From Bacillota bacterium (lineage in GTDB: Bacteria; Bacillota; Clostridia; Oscillospirales; Ruminococcaceae), in contig JAEWAB010000001.1 of the NCBI GenBank assembly GCA_023391875.1, positions 1-64,000 on the forward strand: DNA of 64,000 bases, read 5' to 3'. This document shows positions 1-8,103 of the stretch, one piece after another (the stretch's first letter is position 1; every line of letters starts with the position of its first letter). The notes beneath the pieces were generated by a model. The model was not told the origin of the DNA. It made no database searches and saw only the letters and a program-made list of their open reading frames with translations. The position numbers and the translations under genes were made by a program.

Positions 1-123
1 GCGTTTGCAAAACATTTCTGTTCTGCCGCTTGTTTTGAAATATTCAATCTGACTGTTACATCAGTTTGGAATTTTCAGGGTTTGTACTTCTTTTCATGTT
101 GTTCAATTTTCAAGGTTCATATA

Positions 124-183
124 GCCAAACTATCGTTTGGCATCAGACAAACTATCGTTTGTCGTTAGCCAGACTGTCGTCTG
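124..183. repeat. Three tandem covarying hairpins
   Basis: Three palindromes follow each other at 22-24 nt spacing: 124-141 (stem GCCAAAC/GTTTGGC), 146-163 (GACAAAC/GTTTGTC) and 170-183 (CAGAC/GTCTG). Each encloses a four-base loop, TATC, TATC and TGTC. Where the arms differ between copies, both sides change together, so pairing is kept. This suggests a repeated RNA stem-loop or an array of protein-binding palindromes. Function unknown. Confidence 0.6.
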
Positions 184-526
184 TCATTCGTCAATCTTGC
201 GATCGACACTCGCCAAATCCGCTTTGTCTTTTGCCCCGTTTTTGGCTTGTTTACGCCATTTGTGAGCCTCTGTTTTGTGGCCGTCCGTGTGGCGCTTATT
301 TATAATATCACAGCACCCCTCCTCTGTCAACACCTTTTTTCGCTTTTTTTGCTTTTCTTTTTACGGGGGCTTTACCGTTTACCTATCAAGCCTTGATACT
401 ACTGCGTTTTCGCGTGGCAGATCAGATTTAGAAAACTCGATATTTGTCGTTAATTTAAGCATTTTTGCGGTAATTGTAAATAATTTCTTTTTAAATTACG
501 ATTCATTTTAAGATGAATTAATAAAG

Positions 527-558
527 CGAGGGCGGATATATTGTATCCATTGCCCTCG
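527..558. other. Two-part stem-loop
   Basis: The outer stem is CGAGGGC (527-533) with GCCCTCG (552-558); the inner stem is GGATA (534-538) with TATCC (544-548). A three-base bulge lies on the 3' side. It sits about 55 bases past the stop codon of the minus-strand phosphodiesterase gene and could be its 3' structure, but neither strand shows a proper T-run, so I do not call it an intrinsic terminator. Confidence 0.4.
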
Positions 559-613
559 TAAATATACTATAAGCTAATGCATAAACTATCGGAATATGCT
601 TGATGCTGTCTGA

Positions 614-1429
614 CTAGGGCCTGAAAAACTCAAAGATAATGACGTCAAAACGTTTGAGGCAATCGTTTAGATCATCGGTGTCGCGCACCGTCCACCCCAC
701 GAGCTTACCGCCGAGCAGTTTAAACAGACGCAGGCGCAACTTATGCTTAGCATCCTGATGGCGGTAGGCCACAAAATGTGGTCGGGTAATAACGTTGGTG
801 ATCAGCGAAGCCAGCCCTATGCTCTGGTACAGAGGAAGGGTGTGAAAATCCTTATATCCTGCCGAGAGCTGCCCACGCACGACCTCCGGCCTGTTTTTAT
901 AAAACCACCGCACCAGCGCCGGATGAAACGACTCAATGCAGTACGCACCCTGATAATCCTTAAGCATGTCTGCCGCCCTGCGGCAAAGCTCCTGGTTGCG
1001 TTTTGTTGCTTTCAGTTCCACGATCAGCGGCACCCGCCCGTTTACAAGTGCCAGTACCTCCGAAAACAGCGGGATTCTCTCGATTGTACCGCACAGGCGG
1101 TATTGCTGCAGCTCATCGTATGTACAGTCCGGCACCTGTTTATCCACGCCGCACACGCGTAGCAGGTTATCGTCGTGGAACACAACGATTTTATTATCGG
1201 TGGTAAGGTTTAAATCAAGCTCTATCCCATAGCCCGATTCCACCGCAAGCGAAAAGGCGGCCATGGAGTTCTCCGGCACGGTTTTATCCTTACTGTGCAG
1301 GCCCCGGTGCGCATAGTAGGCTTTCCAAAGCCTTGGGTCCGCGGTTTTGGGGAAATCCCCCGGAGCCAGTATAAACAGGTACAGTAAAAAAACGATAACA
1401 ATGACCGCCGCAATAATGAATACTGTCAT
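614..1429 (-). CDS. Glycerophosphodiester phosphodiesterase, membrane-anchored
   Basis: Hydrolyses glycerophosphodiesters to sn-glycerol 3-phosphate and an alcohol. The family signature is clear: an AHRG motif (His41, Arg42), PEN with Glu54, the metal-binding ELDL (Glu70, Asp72), and FHDD (His85), all typical of the GDPD TIM barrel. A single hydrophobic segment at residues 2-22 anchors the N-terminus, so the enzyme probably faces outward or sits at the membrane. I chose the ATG at 1429, which has a weak GGTGA site upstream; an in-frame TTG lies two codons earlier. It follows the MFS transporter gene by 45 bases on the same strand and is probably co-transcribed with it. Substrate preference cannot be read from the sequence. 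Confidence 0.88.
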   Translation of the reverse strand: MTVFIIAAVIVIVFLLYLFILAPGDFPKTADPRLWKAYYAHRGLHSKDKTVPENSMAAFSLAVESGYGIELDLNLTTDNKIVVFHDDNLLRVCGVDKQVPDCTYDELQQYRLCGTIERIPLFSEVLALVNGRVPLIVELKATKRNQELCRRAADMLKDYQGAYCIESFHPALVRWFYKNRPEVVRGQLSAGYKDFHTLPLYQSIGLASLITNVITRPHFVAYRHQDAKHKLRLRLFKLLGGKLVGWTVRDTDDLNDCLKRFDVIIFEFFRP

Positions 1430-1474
1430 AAACAATCACCGACCAAGCTTAATATATAGTATGTGGGCAGTCTT

Positions 1475-2773
1475 TTAATCCGCCGCGTCGAATGCCTCCA
1501 GCTTGGATACCGGTGCCACCGGCTTGGAATCCCCGTGTTTAACCATCAGCATCGTAAAGAAGGCGAGGCCGATAAAGACGGCGCCATACGGCAGCAGCGT
1601 GTAGTATCCGACATGCTCCAGCAGTGCGCCCGAAAGGATGGGCGTAACCACCTGCGCGGCCATCGAGAAGGTATAGTAGTACCCCGTATAACGGCCTACG
1701 TTCGCGCCCTTCGACATCTCCAACACCATCGGCAGCGAGTTTACGTTAATCGAGGCCCAAGCGATGCCCGCCAGCGCAAACGACACAAACATCAACGGAG
1801 AATAAGCGGTGTAGAAGGTGGCCGTCGCGAATACAAGGGTTAAAACCGTAATGCCAAACAGGATGCTCTTTTTGCGCCCGATCTTTGAGGAGATGATGCC
1901 CACCGGTATGAAGGAGATGATGGCGGTGATGTTGGCAATCATCAGGATGAGCGCGGACTGCGACTCGGCGATATCCAGTGCCTTGAGTGCGTACTTGGAG
2001 AACGCGGTGGTGATAGCATTATAGCCCATAAACCACAGCGCGATGGAAACAAGGATGAGTATAAGGCTCTTCTGTACATCCCTGGGCAGTTTCTGCTGTG
2101 CAGGTACTGCGTCGATATTCTCCTGCGCCTCTTCGGCGTCGATGCCCATCGCGGCGCTGTCCTGCCGCATCTGCTTTACCTGCTTCGGCTCGTTGGTGGT
2201 AACAAACAGTACCACGGTGCCCGCAATCATGATACCCGCGGTGCTTAAGAACAGGGGCCAGTAGTTGATGTTATCTTTATTAGGAGCCAAGAGCGCAATC
2301 AGGCCGAGAATAAGTATGCCTCCGACCGAGCCCATGAGGTTGATTACCGCGTTGCCTTTGGAACGCAGCGGCTTGGGGGTTACGTCCGGCATGAGCGCCA
2401 CCGCAGGGGAACGGTAAAGCGCCATCGAGATAAGCACAAGGCCCAGCGCGATCATAAACAAGATAAACTGCTTTTGATTCGCGGCATAGGGAATCAGCAA
2501 CATAAAAACAACCGCGGCGGCGGTACCCACAAGGACGTACGGCATCCTTCGGCCCAACTTGGTATGGGTTTTATCCGAAAGCATCCCGAACAATGGGAGC
2601 ATAAACAAGGCGAGCACATTATCAAGCGACATAACAACGCCGGCCGCAGTATCGCCGACATTGAAGGCCTTGAGCATAATCAGTGGTATAACGAAATCAT
2701 AAAGCTGCCAGAATGAACAGATCGTCATGAACGCAAGGCCTACCAGCATGGTGCGCTTGTAATTAAGCTTCAT
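1475..2773 (-). CDS. MFS transporter, GPH/SLC45-like
   Basis: A 432-residue integral membrane protein with about twelve hydrophobic segments. The MFS loop signature GMLSDKTHTKLGRRMPYV lies between helices 2 and 3, and a related SSKIGRKKS loop occurs in the second half. This pattern resembles glycoside/cation symporters and SLC45-like sugar transporters, so a sugar or glycoside substrate is likely but not proven. A hydrophilic Gln/Glu/Ala-rich central loop separates the halves. The start is well supported by AAAGGAG eight bases upstream. A sigma-A promoter (2812-2840) lies directly ahead, and the phosphodiesterase gene follows in the same direction. Confidence 0.82.
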   Translation of the reverse strand: MKLNYKRTMLVGLAFMTICSFWQLYDFVIPLIMLKAFNVGDTAAGVVMSLDNVLALFMLPLFGMLSDKTHTKLGRRMPYVLVGTAAAVVFMLLIPYAANQKQFILFMIALGLVLISMALYRSPAVALMPDVTPKPLRSKGNAVINLMGSVGGILILGLIALLAPNKDNINYWPLFLSTAGIMIAGTVVLFVTTNEPKQVKQMRQDSAAMGIDAEEAQENIDAVPAQQKLPRDVQKSLILILVSIALWFMGYNAITTAFSKYALKALDIAESQSALILMIANITAIISFIPVGIISSKIGRKKSILFGITVLTLVFATATFYTAYSPLMFVSFALAGIAWASINVNSLPMVLEMSKGANVGRYTGYYYTFSMAAQVVTPILSGALLEHVGYYTLLPYGAVFIGLAFFTMLMVKHGDSKPVAPVSKLEAFDAAD

Positions 2774-2811
2774 GTTTATTCTCCTTTATATGTATACAAC
2801 TGTTAAATTTA

Positions 2812-2840
2812 ATTATAGCATTCAGTACCAAATTTAGCAA
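2812..2840 (-). promoter_or_regulatory. Sigma-A promoter of MFS-GDPD operon
   Basis: On the minus strand, TTGCTA (2840-2835) and TATAAT (2817-2812) are separated by 17 bases, and the start codon lies about 40 bases downstream. The remaining part of the gap to metA (2841-3076) holds a small GTGCC/GGCAC inverted repeat near 2864-2884 and no gene. Confidence 0.7.
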
Positions 2841-3076
2841 TTGTATCACGTGTTTTTTACATAGTGCCAGAATTTTATAGGCACCATCACCAAATGATGT
2901 TTGTCTCGTTATATTGAAGTGTGAACTTTTAATATTTTATCGTCGCACCTGCATGCGTGGTGTAAATGATATGTAAGCCTCCTGTCCGCAGTGCGGCACG
3001 TAAACATATCGGACATTAGGCATCATTGATACGTCAAAAACCTTAAAAATCCTTGGTTTGAAGCTGTGCTTTAGCA

Positions 3077-3105
3077 TTGCACATTGTTACAGTCTCTGCT
3101 ATAAT
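3077..3105 (+). promoter_or_regulatory. Sigma-A promoter of metA
   Basis: TTGCAC at 3077-3082 and TATAAT at 3100-3105, spacer 17 bases. Predicted start near 3112 gives a leader of about 100 bases before metA. No SAM-I (S-box) or T-box consensus is visible in that leader. Confidence 0.75.
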
Positions 3106-3122
3106 TAATGTCTGCTAAGCGA

Positions 3123-3149
3123 AAACTGTCTTTGATACAAAGACAGTTT
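3123..3149 (+). promoter_or_regulatory. Perfect stem-loop in metA leader
   Basis: AAACTGTCTTTG (3123-3134) pairs perfectly with CAAAGACAGTTT (3138-3149) around the three-base loop ATA. It begins about 11 bases after the predicted transcription start. There is no T-run after it, so it is not an intrinsic terminator. It may be an operator overlapping the initially transcribed region or a 5' stabilising hairpin. Confidence 0.5.
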
Positions 3150-3214
3150 ACTGATACTATCTATGTAAAATGCCGTCTTTATCGATTGTTTAAGGCGGCG
3201 GAACGGAGCGCGAC

Positions 3215-4132
3215 ATGCCAATCTGTATTCCGAATTCACTTCCCGCAGCAAAGGTGCTGGAGGCTGAGAATATATTCGTCATGTACGAGGATCGTGCGAA
3301 AACGCAGGACATCCGTCCGCTGAAGATCATCATCCTAAACCTTATGCCCAAGAAGATTGAAACCGAGACACAGCTTTTGCGGGTGCTGGGCAATACCTCG
3401 CTGCAGGTGGATGTCGAGCTGCTTCAGACGGCGACCCATACCTCCAAAAACACCCCGCAAGAGCACCTTTTAAACTTTTATAAAACCTTTGACGAGATTA
3501 AAGACGAGCGCTACGACGGCATGATTATCACCGGCGCGCCGGTGGAGCAGATGCAGTTTGAGGACGTCACCTACTGGGATGAGCTATGCGAGATACTGGA
3601 GTGGACCAAAAGCCATGTTTACTCCACCTTTCACATCTGCTGGGGCGCGCAGGCCGGGCTTTACTACCATTACGGCGTGCCGAAGTACCCGCTTGATGCA
3701 AAGATGTTCGGGGTGTTCCCCCACCGCATACTGGTTGAAAACCAGCCGCTGCTGCGCGGGTTTGATGAGGTATTTATGGTACCGCACTCCCGCCACACCG
3801 AGGTGAAGCGCCGCGATATCCTCAAGGTGGAGGAGCTGACGCTGCTCACCTGGTCGGAGCAGGCGGGCGCGCATATCCTCAGCTCCAACAACGGGCGGCA
3901 GATCTTTGTGACGGGGCATTCTGAGTATGACCGCATGACCCTTGCCGAAGAATATTTCCGTGACCTAAACAAGGGCCTGCCCATCGAGATGCCGGTAAAC
4001 TACTTCCCCGATAACGACTCTTCCAAGCTGCCGCTTTACACCTGGCGCAGTCACGCGAACCTCTTGTATTCCAACTGGCTCAACTACTATGTATACCAGA
4101 ACACCCCCTACGACCTTTCAAAGCTGGGCTAA
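3215..4132 (+). CDS. metA: Homoserine O-acetyltransferase (MetA family)
   Basis: Activates homoserine for methionine synthesis. The 305-residue length and the fold signatures are those of MetA: LNLMPKK near 42-47, the nucleophile Cys142 in HICWGAQAG, and the catalytic His234/Glu236 in VTGHSEYD. In this family residue 111 decides the acyl donor: glycine goes with succinyl-CoA, glutamate with acetyl-CoA. Here it is Glu111 (GAPVEQM), so I predict acetyl-CoA use despite the usual succinyltransferase label. That agrees with the O-acetylhomoserine sulfhydrylase gene at 13825-15135. The ATG has CGGAG seven bases upstream. The VanZ-like gene follows almost directly. Confidence 0.93.
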   Translation: MPICIPNSLPAAKVLEAENIFVMYEDRAKTQDIRPLKIIILNLMPKKIETETQLLRVLGNTSLQVDVELLQTATHTSKNTPQEHLLNFYKTFDEIKDERYDGMIITGAPVEQMQFEDVTYWDELCEILEWTKSHVYSTFHICWGAQAGLYYHYGVPKYPLDAKMFGVFPHRILVENQPLLRGFDEVFMVPHSRHTEVKRRDILKVEELTLLTWSEQAGAHILSSNNGRQIFVTGHSEYDRMTLAEEYFRDLNKGLPIEMPVNYFPDNDSSKLPLYTWRSHANLLYSNWLNYYVYQNTPYDLSKLG

Positions 4133-4159
4133 ATGCCTACACAAAAGGGGGGATATTCT

Positions 4160-4750
4160 TTGAGCATAGAAGGTATCGTTCGTCTGGTATTCCATACGGT
4201 TGCCGTCGCCGCCGTGCTGTTTGTAATCTGGGCCGTGGTAAGGCTGTGGGTACTGCACACGGAGCGTCGCAAAGGGGTGCCGCCGCCGAACAAGGCTGCC
4301 GAGGTAGTACTGTGGTTGTTCGTATTTTACCTCATCTGCCTATACCAGATTACGGCCTTCCGCTACGGCATACGCATTGACCTTTGGGCCGATAAAACCT
4401 CGCTGCTTGAAGGGGTAAACCTTACGCCGTTTGTGCATACCATCAAGCTGTATTTTGCCTATACCAAGTGGTTTTTCATCTACAACCTGCTCGGCAACAT
4501 CCTGTGGTTCGTCCCCCTTGGGGCACTGCTGCCCGCCCTGCAAAAAAGACGGCGCGGCTTCTGGTTTTGCCTGCTGATGGGCGCGCTGTGTTCCCTTTCA
4601 ATCGAATTGCTGCAGTACTTGTTTGTAACGGGCATCAGCGATATCGACGATATCATCTTTAACACGGCCGGAACCGCCTTGGGGTACCTGCTGTATCGGG
4701 TAGTGGTCGCAATCATAAACCGATCCCGACACAAACAATCGGTAAAATAA
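4160..4750 (+). CDS. VanZ-like membrane protein
   Basis: About 196 residues with four to five hydrophobic segments. The central stretch FIYNLLGNILWFVPLG, followed by an SIELLQYLF motif and an SDIDDIIFNTAGTALGYLL segment, is the VanZ family pattern. VanZ proteins are associated with low-level teicoplanin resistance, but most chromosomal homologues are of unknown function. An ATG at 4133 directly abuts the metA stop codon, but the TTG at 4160 has a strong GGGGGG site seven bases upstream, so I prefer it. It is probably co-transcribed with metA and is followed by a terminator. Confidence 0.8.
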   Translation: MSIEGIVRLVFHTVAVAAVLFVIWAVVRLWVLHTERRKGVPPPNKAAEVVLWLFVFYLICLYQITAFRYGIRIDLWADKTSLLEGVNLTPFVHTIKLYFAYTKWFFIYNLLGNILWFVPLGALLPALQKRRRGFWFCLLMGALCSLSIELLQYLFVTGISDIDDIIFNTAGTALGYLLYRVVVAIINRSRHKQSVK

Positions 4751-4768
4751 AAACACTTATAAATAATA

Positions 4769-4815
4769 AACCGGCGTAAGCGGAGCTTGTCCTTCCCCTA
4801 CGCCGGTTACTTTTT
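4769..4815 (+). terminator. Intrinsic terminator after VanZ-like gene
   Basis: AACCGGCGTA (4769-4778) pairs with TACGCCGGTT (4799-4808), followed by a T-run. The stem lies between two convergent genes and may also serve the minus-strand desulfoferrodoxin gene. Confidence 0.75.
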
Positions 4816-4829
4816 TTATTTCGCTCTAT

Positions 4830-5216
4830 TTATGCCTTGGCTGCCCAAAGGCCGTGCAGGTTGCAGTAAGCATAAGCCGACACCAGCTCTTCGCCGTCCG
4901 CCAGCTCAAATACTGCCTTCGGCTCCGCGCCAACCTCAAGGCTCTTGCGCTGGCCGCCCTTGCTGGTATTGATGTATATCCATTCGATATGGTGTTCCGT
5001 CAGCATCGGGTGAGCTACTTCGCCAATCTTTACCATAACGGTGGTGCCGTCCACGCTGATAACCGGCAGATGCTTTTCGGTGGAAGCCTCTGCGGTGTTG
5101 GGGATAAGCTCCAGCATCTTCTGCCCGCAGCACTCCATCTGGCCGCCGCCATGAAAGATCATACCCATCAGATTATTACATTCTTTGCACACGAAAAACC
5201 TCGGTTCGCCTCTCAT
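4830..5216 (-). CDS. dfx: Desulfoferrodoxin (superoxide reductase)
   Basis: Reduces superoxide to hydrogen peroxide without making oxygen, a detoxification route typical of anaerobes. The 128-residue protein has both classical parts: an N-terminal desulforedoxin-like Fe(Cys)4 site (Cys10, Cys13, Cys29, Cys30) and the catalytic Fe(His)4Cys centre (His49, His69, His75, His121, Cys118). The conserved EKH motif (Lys48) and CNLHG are present. So this is the two-iron form, not the one-iron neelaredoxin. The start at 5216 follows a perfect AGGAGG; a longer frame upstream lacks a site and looks non-coding. Its rubredoxin partner is not in this window. Confidence 0.92.
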   Translation of the reverse strand: MRGEPRFFVCKECNNLMGMIFHGGGQMECCGQKMLELIPNTAEASTEKHLPVISVDGTTVMVKIGEVAHPMLTEHHIEWIYINTSKGGQRKSLEVGAEPKAVFELADGEELVSAYAYCNLHGLWAAKA

Positions 5217-5327
5217 AAATACTACCTCCTCTAAACCATTTATAATACCAATTTGGTATACAATTATTGTACTATAATCCACCAATTAAAGCAATAGGAA
5301 TTTGAAAAATCTTTAAATAAATTTACT

Positions 5328-5451
5328 GTAAAATTTCCATGCAAATTTTACGGTGCAAACCGCTTCACTATGCCATTCGGCATCTTGACTATTAACTTTT
5401 TAGGTGCTATATTTTTTTTGGCACCAACTTTTGGTGATCACCAACTTTTGG
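5328..5451. repeat. Hairpin and paired direct repeats before yegP-like gene
   Basis: GTAAAATTT (5328-5336) pairs with AAATTTTAC (5343-5351). Further on, CACCAACTTTTGG occurs twice, at 5422-5434 and 5439-5451, 17 bases apart, and the 14-base palindrome TTGGTGATCACCAA (5431-5444) overlaps both copies. This resembles an operator region for the gene starting at 5558. No clean sigma-A promoter was identified beside it. The rest of the 5286-5557 gap is empty. Confidence 0.45.
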
Positions 5452-5557
5452 CGATAATGATAATACGGTATTTTGGCTCATCCCTGACGGTATATGCGGC
5501 AACAACCTTACTCGAACAGATGAAGGCCGATAGGACACGGCGGAACGGAGCACAAAG

Positions 5558-5935
5558 ATGGCCAAAGGTAAATTTGTGATTAAGACTACCCCTTCCGGCG
5601 CTTTTCGTTTTAACCTTGTGGCAGCCAACGGACAGGTTATCGCCACCAGCGAAAACTACTCGTCACTGGCAAGCTGCAAAAACGGGATTGAGAGCGTTAT
5701 TAAAAATGCGCCGATCGCTTATTACGAGGACCAGACGGTGGAAGGGTATGCGAAAACGGTAAACCCCAAATTCGAGCTGTACTCCGACCGTATCGGCGAG
5801 TTTCGTTTTCGCTTAAAGGCCCGCAACGGCGAGATTATCGCGGTAAGCGAGGGCTACAAAGGCAAGCAGAGCTGCGAAAACGGCATCGAGTCGGTGCGCA
5901 AAAACGCGCCGGAGGCCGAGATTACCGAGCCATAA
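5558..5935 (+). CDS. YegP-like DUF1508 protein, two repeats
   Basis: A 125-residue soluble protein made of two DUF1508 units of about 50 residues. Each has an F-x-(F/L)-(N/R)-(L/F)-x-A-x-NG core followed by a (S/Q)CKNGIESV- or SCENGIESV-type helix, at about 3-50 and 67-118. The family forms small alpha/beta folds and is linked by domain fusions to stress or surface roles, but no reaction is established. The ATG is preceded by CGGAG at a suitable distance. It stands alone between the repeat region upstream and a terminator downstream. Confidence 0.85.
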   Translation: MAKGKFVIKTTPSGAFRFNLVAANGQVIATSENYSSLASCKNGIESVIKNAPIAYYEDQTVEGYAKTVNPKFELYSDRIGEFRFRLKARNGEIIAVSEGYKGKQSCENGIESVRKNAPEAEITEP

Positions 5936-5970
5936 CAGAATCTGCTCAAATTGAATTATATATAATTTCG

Positions 5971-5996
5971 GCGGGACGCGTTGCGTTCCGCTTTTG
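5971..5996 (+). terminator. Intrinsic terminator after DUF1508 gene
   Basis: A nine-pair stem GCGGGACGC (5971-5979) with GCGTTCCGC (5983-5991), one G-T pair, loop GTT, followed by TTTTG. Confidence 0.75.
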
Positions 5997-6058
5997 TTAT
6001 TTTGCTTAACGAACGTCTGAATAATCCTATCGGTATTTAATATTATTTGGAAGCTTTG

Positions 6059-6087
6059 TTGAGTAAATATAGGTAGAGTGATATAAT
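6059..6087 (+). promoter_or_regulatory. Sigma-A promoter of GH3 gene
   Basis: TTGAGT (6059-6064), 17-base spacer, TATAAT (6082-6087). The start codon is 56 bases downstream. Confidence 0.7.
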
Positions 6088-6142
6088 ATTACAAATGCAA
6101 CCCTGTTATGCGTGATCAAACCCATGAAAGGATTGTTGCTGC

Positions 6143-8023
6143 ATGAAAAGAATATCTGTTCTGCTGATTACCCTCGTAATCAGTCTTGCGCTTAGCGCCT
6201 GTGCCGGTGCCGGGCCCAATACAGCCGTACCGGCTTCTTCATCGTTTGCATCAAGCATCGATAGCTCGGGGGGAGCGGCGGATACGTCCGGCCTATCTGT
6301 AAAGGAGCGCGTGGACGCGGTGCTGGCGCGCATGACCCTTGAGGATAAGGTCGGCCAAATGGTGCAGGGCGAGCAGCTTGTCGCAATCCCCACCGAGATG
6401 AAGAAATACGGGCTGGGTTCGGTACTGAGCGGCGGCGGCTCGATACCGGGCGGTAAAAACACGCTGCAAAGCTGGCAGAATACCGTTGACGCGCTGCAGA
6501 AGGCGGCGATGGCGCGCACGGTGCCGATACCGTTTTTGTATGGTGTGGACGCCGTACACGGGCACAACAACGTTTACGGCGCGGTCGTTTTCCCACACAA
6601 TGTCGGGCTGGGCGCCGCAAACGACCCCGATTTGATGTACCAAATGGGTGCGGCGGTAGCCGAAGAGATGAAGCTCACCAAAACCCTCTGGAACTTCGGG
6701 CCGTGCGTGGCGGTGGTGCAGGACCCCCGCTGGGGCCGCACCTACGAAAGCCTTTCAAGTGACCCTAAGCTGGTATCCACTCTTTCGTCCGCCTACATAA
6801 AGGGTCTGCAGGAGCATGGGGTGATTGCCTGCGCGAAGCACTATGTCGCCGACGGAGGCGCCGAATACGGCACGGGGGAAGGCGACTACCTGATTGACCG
6901 CGGAGACTGCCGTATCTCCGAAGAAGAACTGATGCAGCTGCATATGCTCCCATACAAAGCCGCGATCGACGCCGGTGTGAAGACCGTCATGGCGTCGTTC
7001 AGCTCGTTTGACGGCGTAAAGATGCACGAAAACAAGCACCTTATCATCGATGTGCTCAAGGGGCAGCTGGGTTTTCAGGGCTTTGTGGTATCCGACTGGG
7101 AGGCCACCAAGGGCTTAAGCGGCAGTACCTTGGACGAAAACATCATCCTTGCCGTAAACGCGGGGATTGATATGCTGATGCAGCCCTACGACTATGCAAA
7201 CACGGTAAATGTAATTTTGCAGGCGGCGAAGGACGGCGTCATCACCGAGGAGCGCATCAACGATGCCTGCCGCCGCATCCTTACCGTGAAGATGGAGGCC
7301 GGGCTGTTTGACGACCCCGACCAGCAGAAGCTCACCCATGAGGTGGACGCCTTGGGCAGCGAGCAGTACCGCAGCCTTGCCAAGAGCCTTGTTGAGAAAT
7401 CGCTGGTGCTGTTAAAGAACGAAGGCGGCCTGCTGCCGCTAAAAAGAGGGCAAAAGGTATTTTTGACCGGCCCGGCGCTTGAGGATATCGGCGTGCAGTG
7501 CGGCGGCTGGACGATTACCTGGAATGGCGAGCCGGATAAAAACGGCCGCAAGCTCACCGAGGGCACCACCCTTCTTGAAGGGTTTGAGGCATATGCCAAG
7601 GAATACGGGTTGGAGCTGATTACCGACAAAAACAAGGCGGAGCAGGCCGATGCGGTGATTCTGGCGCTAGGCGAGACCCCTTATGCCGAGTTTAACGGCG
7701 ATACCGAGGATCTCTCCATTACCGGAAGCCGTGCGATGCCGGGCAACAATGATGCCATCGCTTTGGCAAAGGGGCTGAATAAGCCCACCGCGGCGCTGCT
7801 GGTAACCGGGCGCAACGTGATCATCAGTGATTCTCTGCCCGACTGGGACGCTGTCGTGGCGTGCTACCTGCCGGGTACCGAGGGGGACGGCGTTGCCTCG
7901 GTGCTGGTGGGCGAGACCCCCTTCACCGGCAAGCTTGCCATGCCCTGGTACCACAGCGTCGCGGATATTAGAAAGAAGGAAGCGAAGCCGCTGTACGATC
8001 TGGGTTATGGACTGACCTACTGA
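6143..8023 (+). CDS. GH3 beta-glucosidase, lipoprotein
   Basis: A 626-residue exported glycoside hydrolase family 3 enzyme that releases glucose from the non-reducing ends of beta-glucans or beta-glucosides. The N-terminus is a lipoprotein signal (residues 1-20, lipobox ALSAC), so it is anchored on the outer face of the membrane. The (beta/alpha)8 domain spans roughly 50-400, with KHYVADGG (substrate binding) and the nucleophile Asp in VVSDWEATKG near residue 322. The C-terminal alpha/beta sandwich follows from about 420. The two-domain layout and length match barley ExoI-type enzymes. ATG at 6143; AAAGGAT lies upstream. It is a single-gene unit with its own promoter and terminator. Confidence 0.9.
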   Translation: MKRISVLLITLVISLALSACAGAGPNTAVPASSSFASSIDSSGGAADTSGLSVKERVDAVLARMTLEDKVGQMVQGEQLVAIPTEMKKYGLGSVLSGGGSIPGGKNTLQSWQNTVDALQKAAMARTVPIPFLYGVDAVHGHNNVYGAVVFPHNVGLGAANDPDLMYQMGAAVAEEMKLTKTLWNFGPCVAVVQDPRWGRTYESLSSDPKLVSTLSSAYIKGLQEHGVIACAKHYVADGGAEYGTGEGDYLIDRGDCRISEEELMQLHMLPYKAAIDAGVKTVMASFSSFDGVKMHENKHLIIDVLKGQLGFQGFVVSDWEATKGLSGSTLDENIILAVNAGIDMLMQPYDYANTVNVILQAAKDGVITEERINDACRRILTVKMEAGLFDDPDQQKLTHEVDALGSEQYRSLAKSLVEKSLVLLKNEGGLLPLKRGQKVFLTGPALEDIGVQCGGWTITWNGEPDKNGRKLTEGTTLLEGFEAYAKEYGLELITDKNKAEQADAVILALGETPYAEFNGDTEDLSITGSRAMPGNNDAIALAKGLNKPTAALLVTGRNVIISDSLPDWDAVVACYLPGTEGDGVASVLVGETPFTGKLAMPWYHSVADIRKKEAKPLYDLGYGLTY

Positions 8024-8062
8024 TTCAACCTTCACCTATTACACGTATCTGTCGACATAAAA

Positions 8063-8090
8063 GACGTACGGTTTATGCCGTACGCCTTTT
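8063..8090. terminator. Terminator between convergent genes
   Basis: CGTACGG (8065-8071) pairs with CCGTACG (8078-8084); an A-rich left flank and TTTT right flank allow termination of the GH3 transcript and possibly of the minus-strand TauE genes. Confidence 0.7.
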
Positions 8091-8103
8091 CATTTCCACA
8101 AGA

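Larger units (their letters stand above)
1..613. other. Gene-poor left edge
   Basis: No convincing gene is visible here. Two short plus-strand open frames exist but they are Phe/Ser-rich, lack a Shine-Dalgarno sequence, resemble no family I know, and one runs through the hairpin cluster listed next. The stretch is AT-rich compared with the flanking coding DNA and is best described as intergenic, holding tandem hairpins and one larger stem-loop. Confidence 0.6.

Noticed and set aside
66..511. Two overlapping short frames at the left edge
   Set aside because: No ribosome site, skewed composition, and the first crosses the hairpin array.
3196..5557. Shared 14-base string CGGCGGAACGGAGC just before metA and the DUF1508 gene
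   Set aside because: A few 14-base matches are expected by chance in 64 kb, and both contain the CGGAG ribosome site; without further copies I do not call it a motif.
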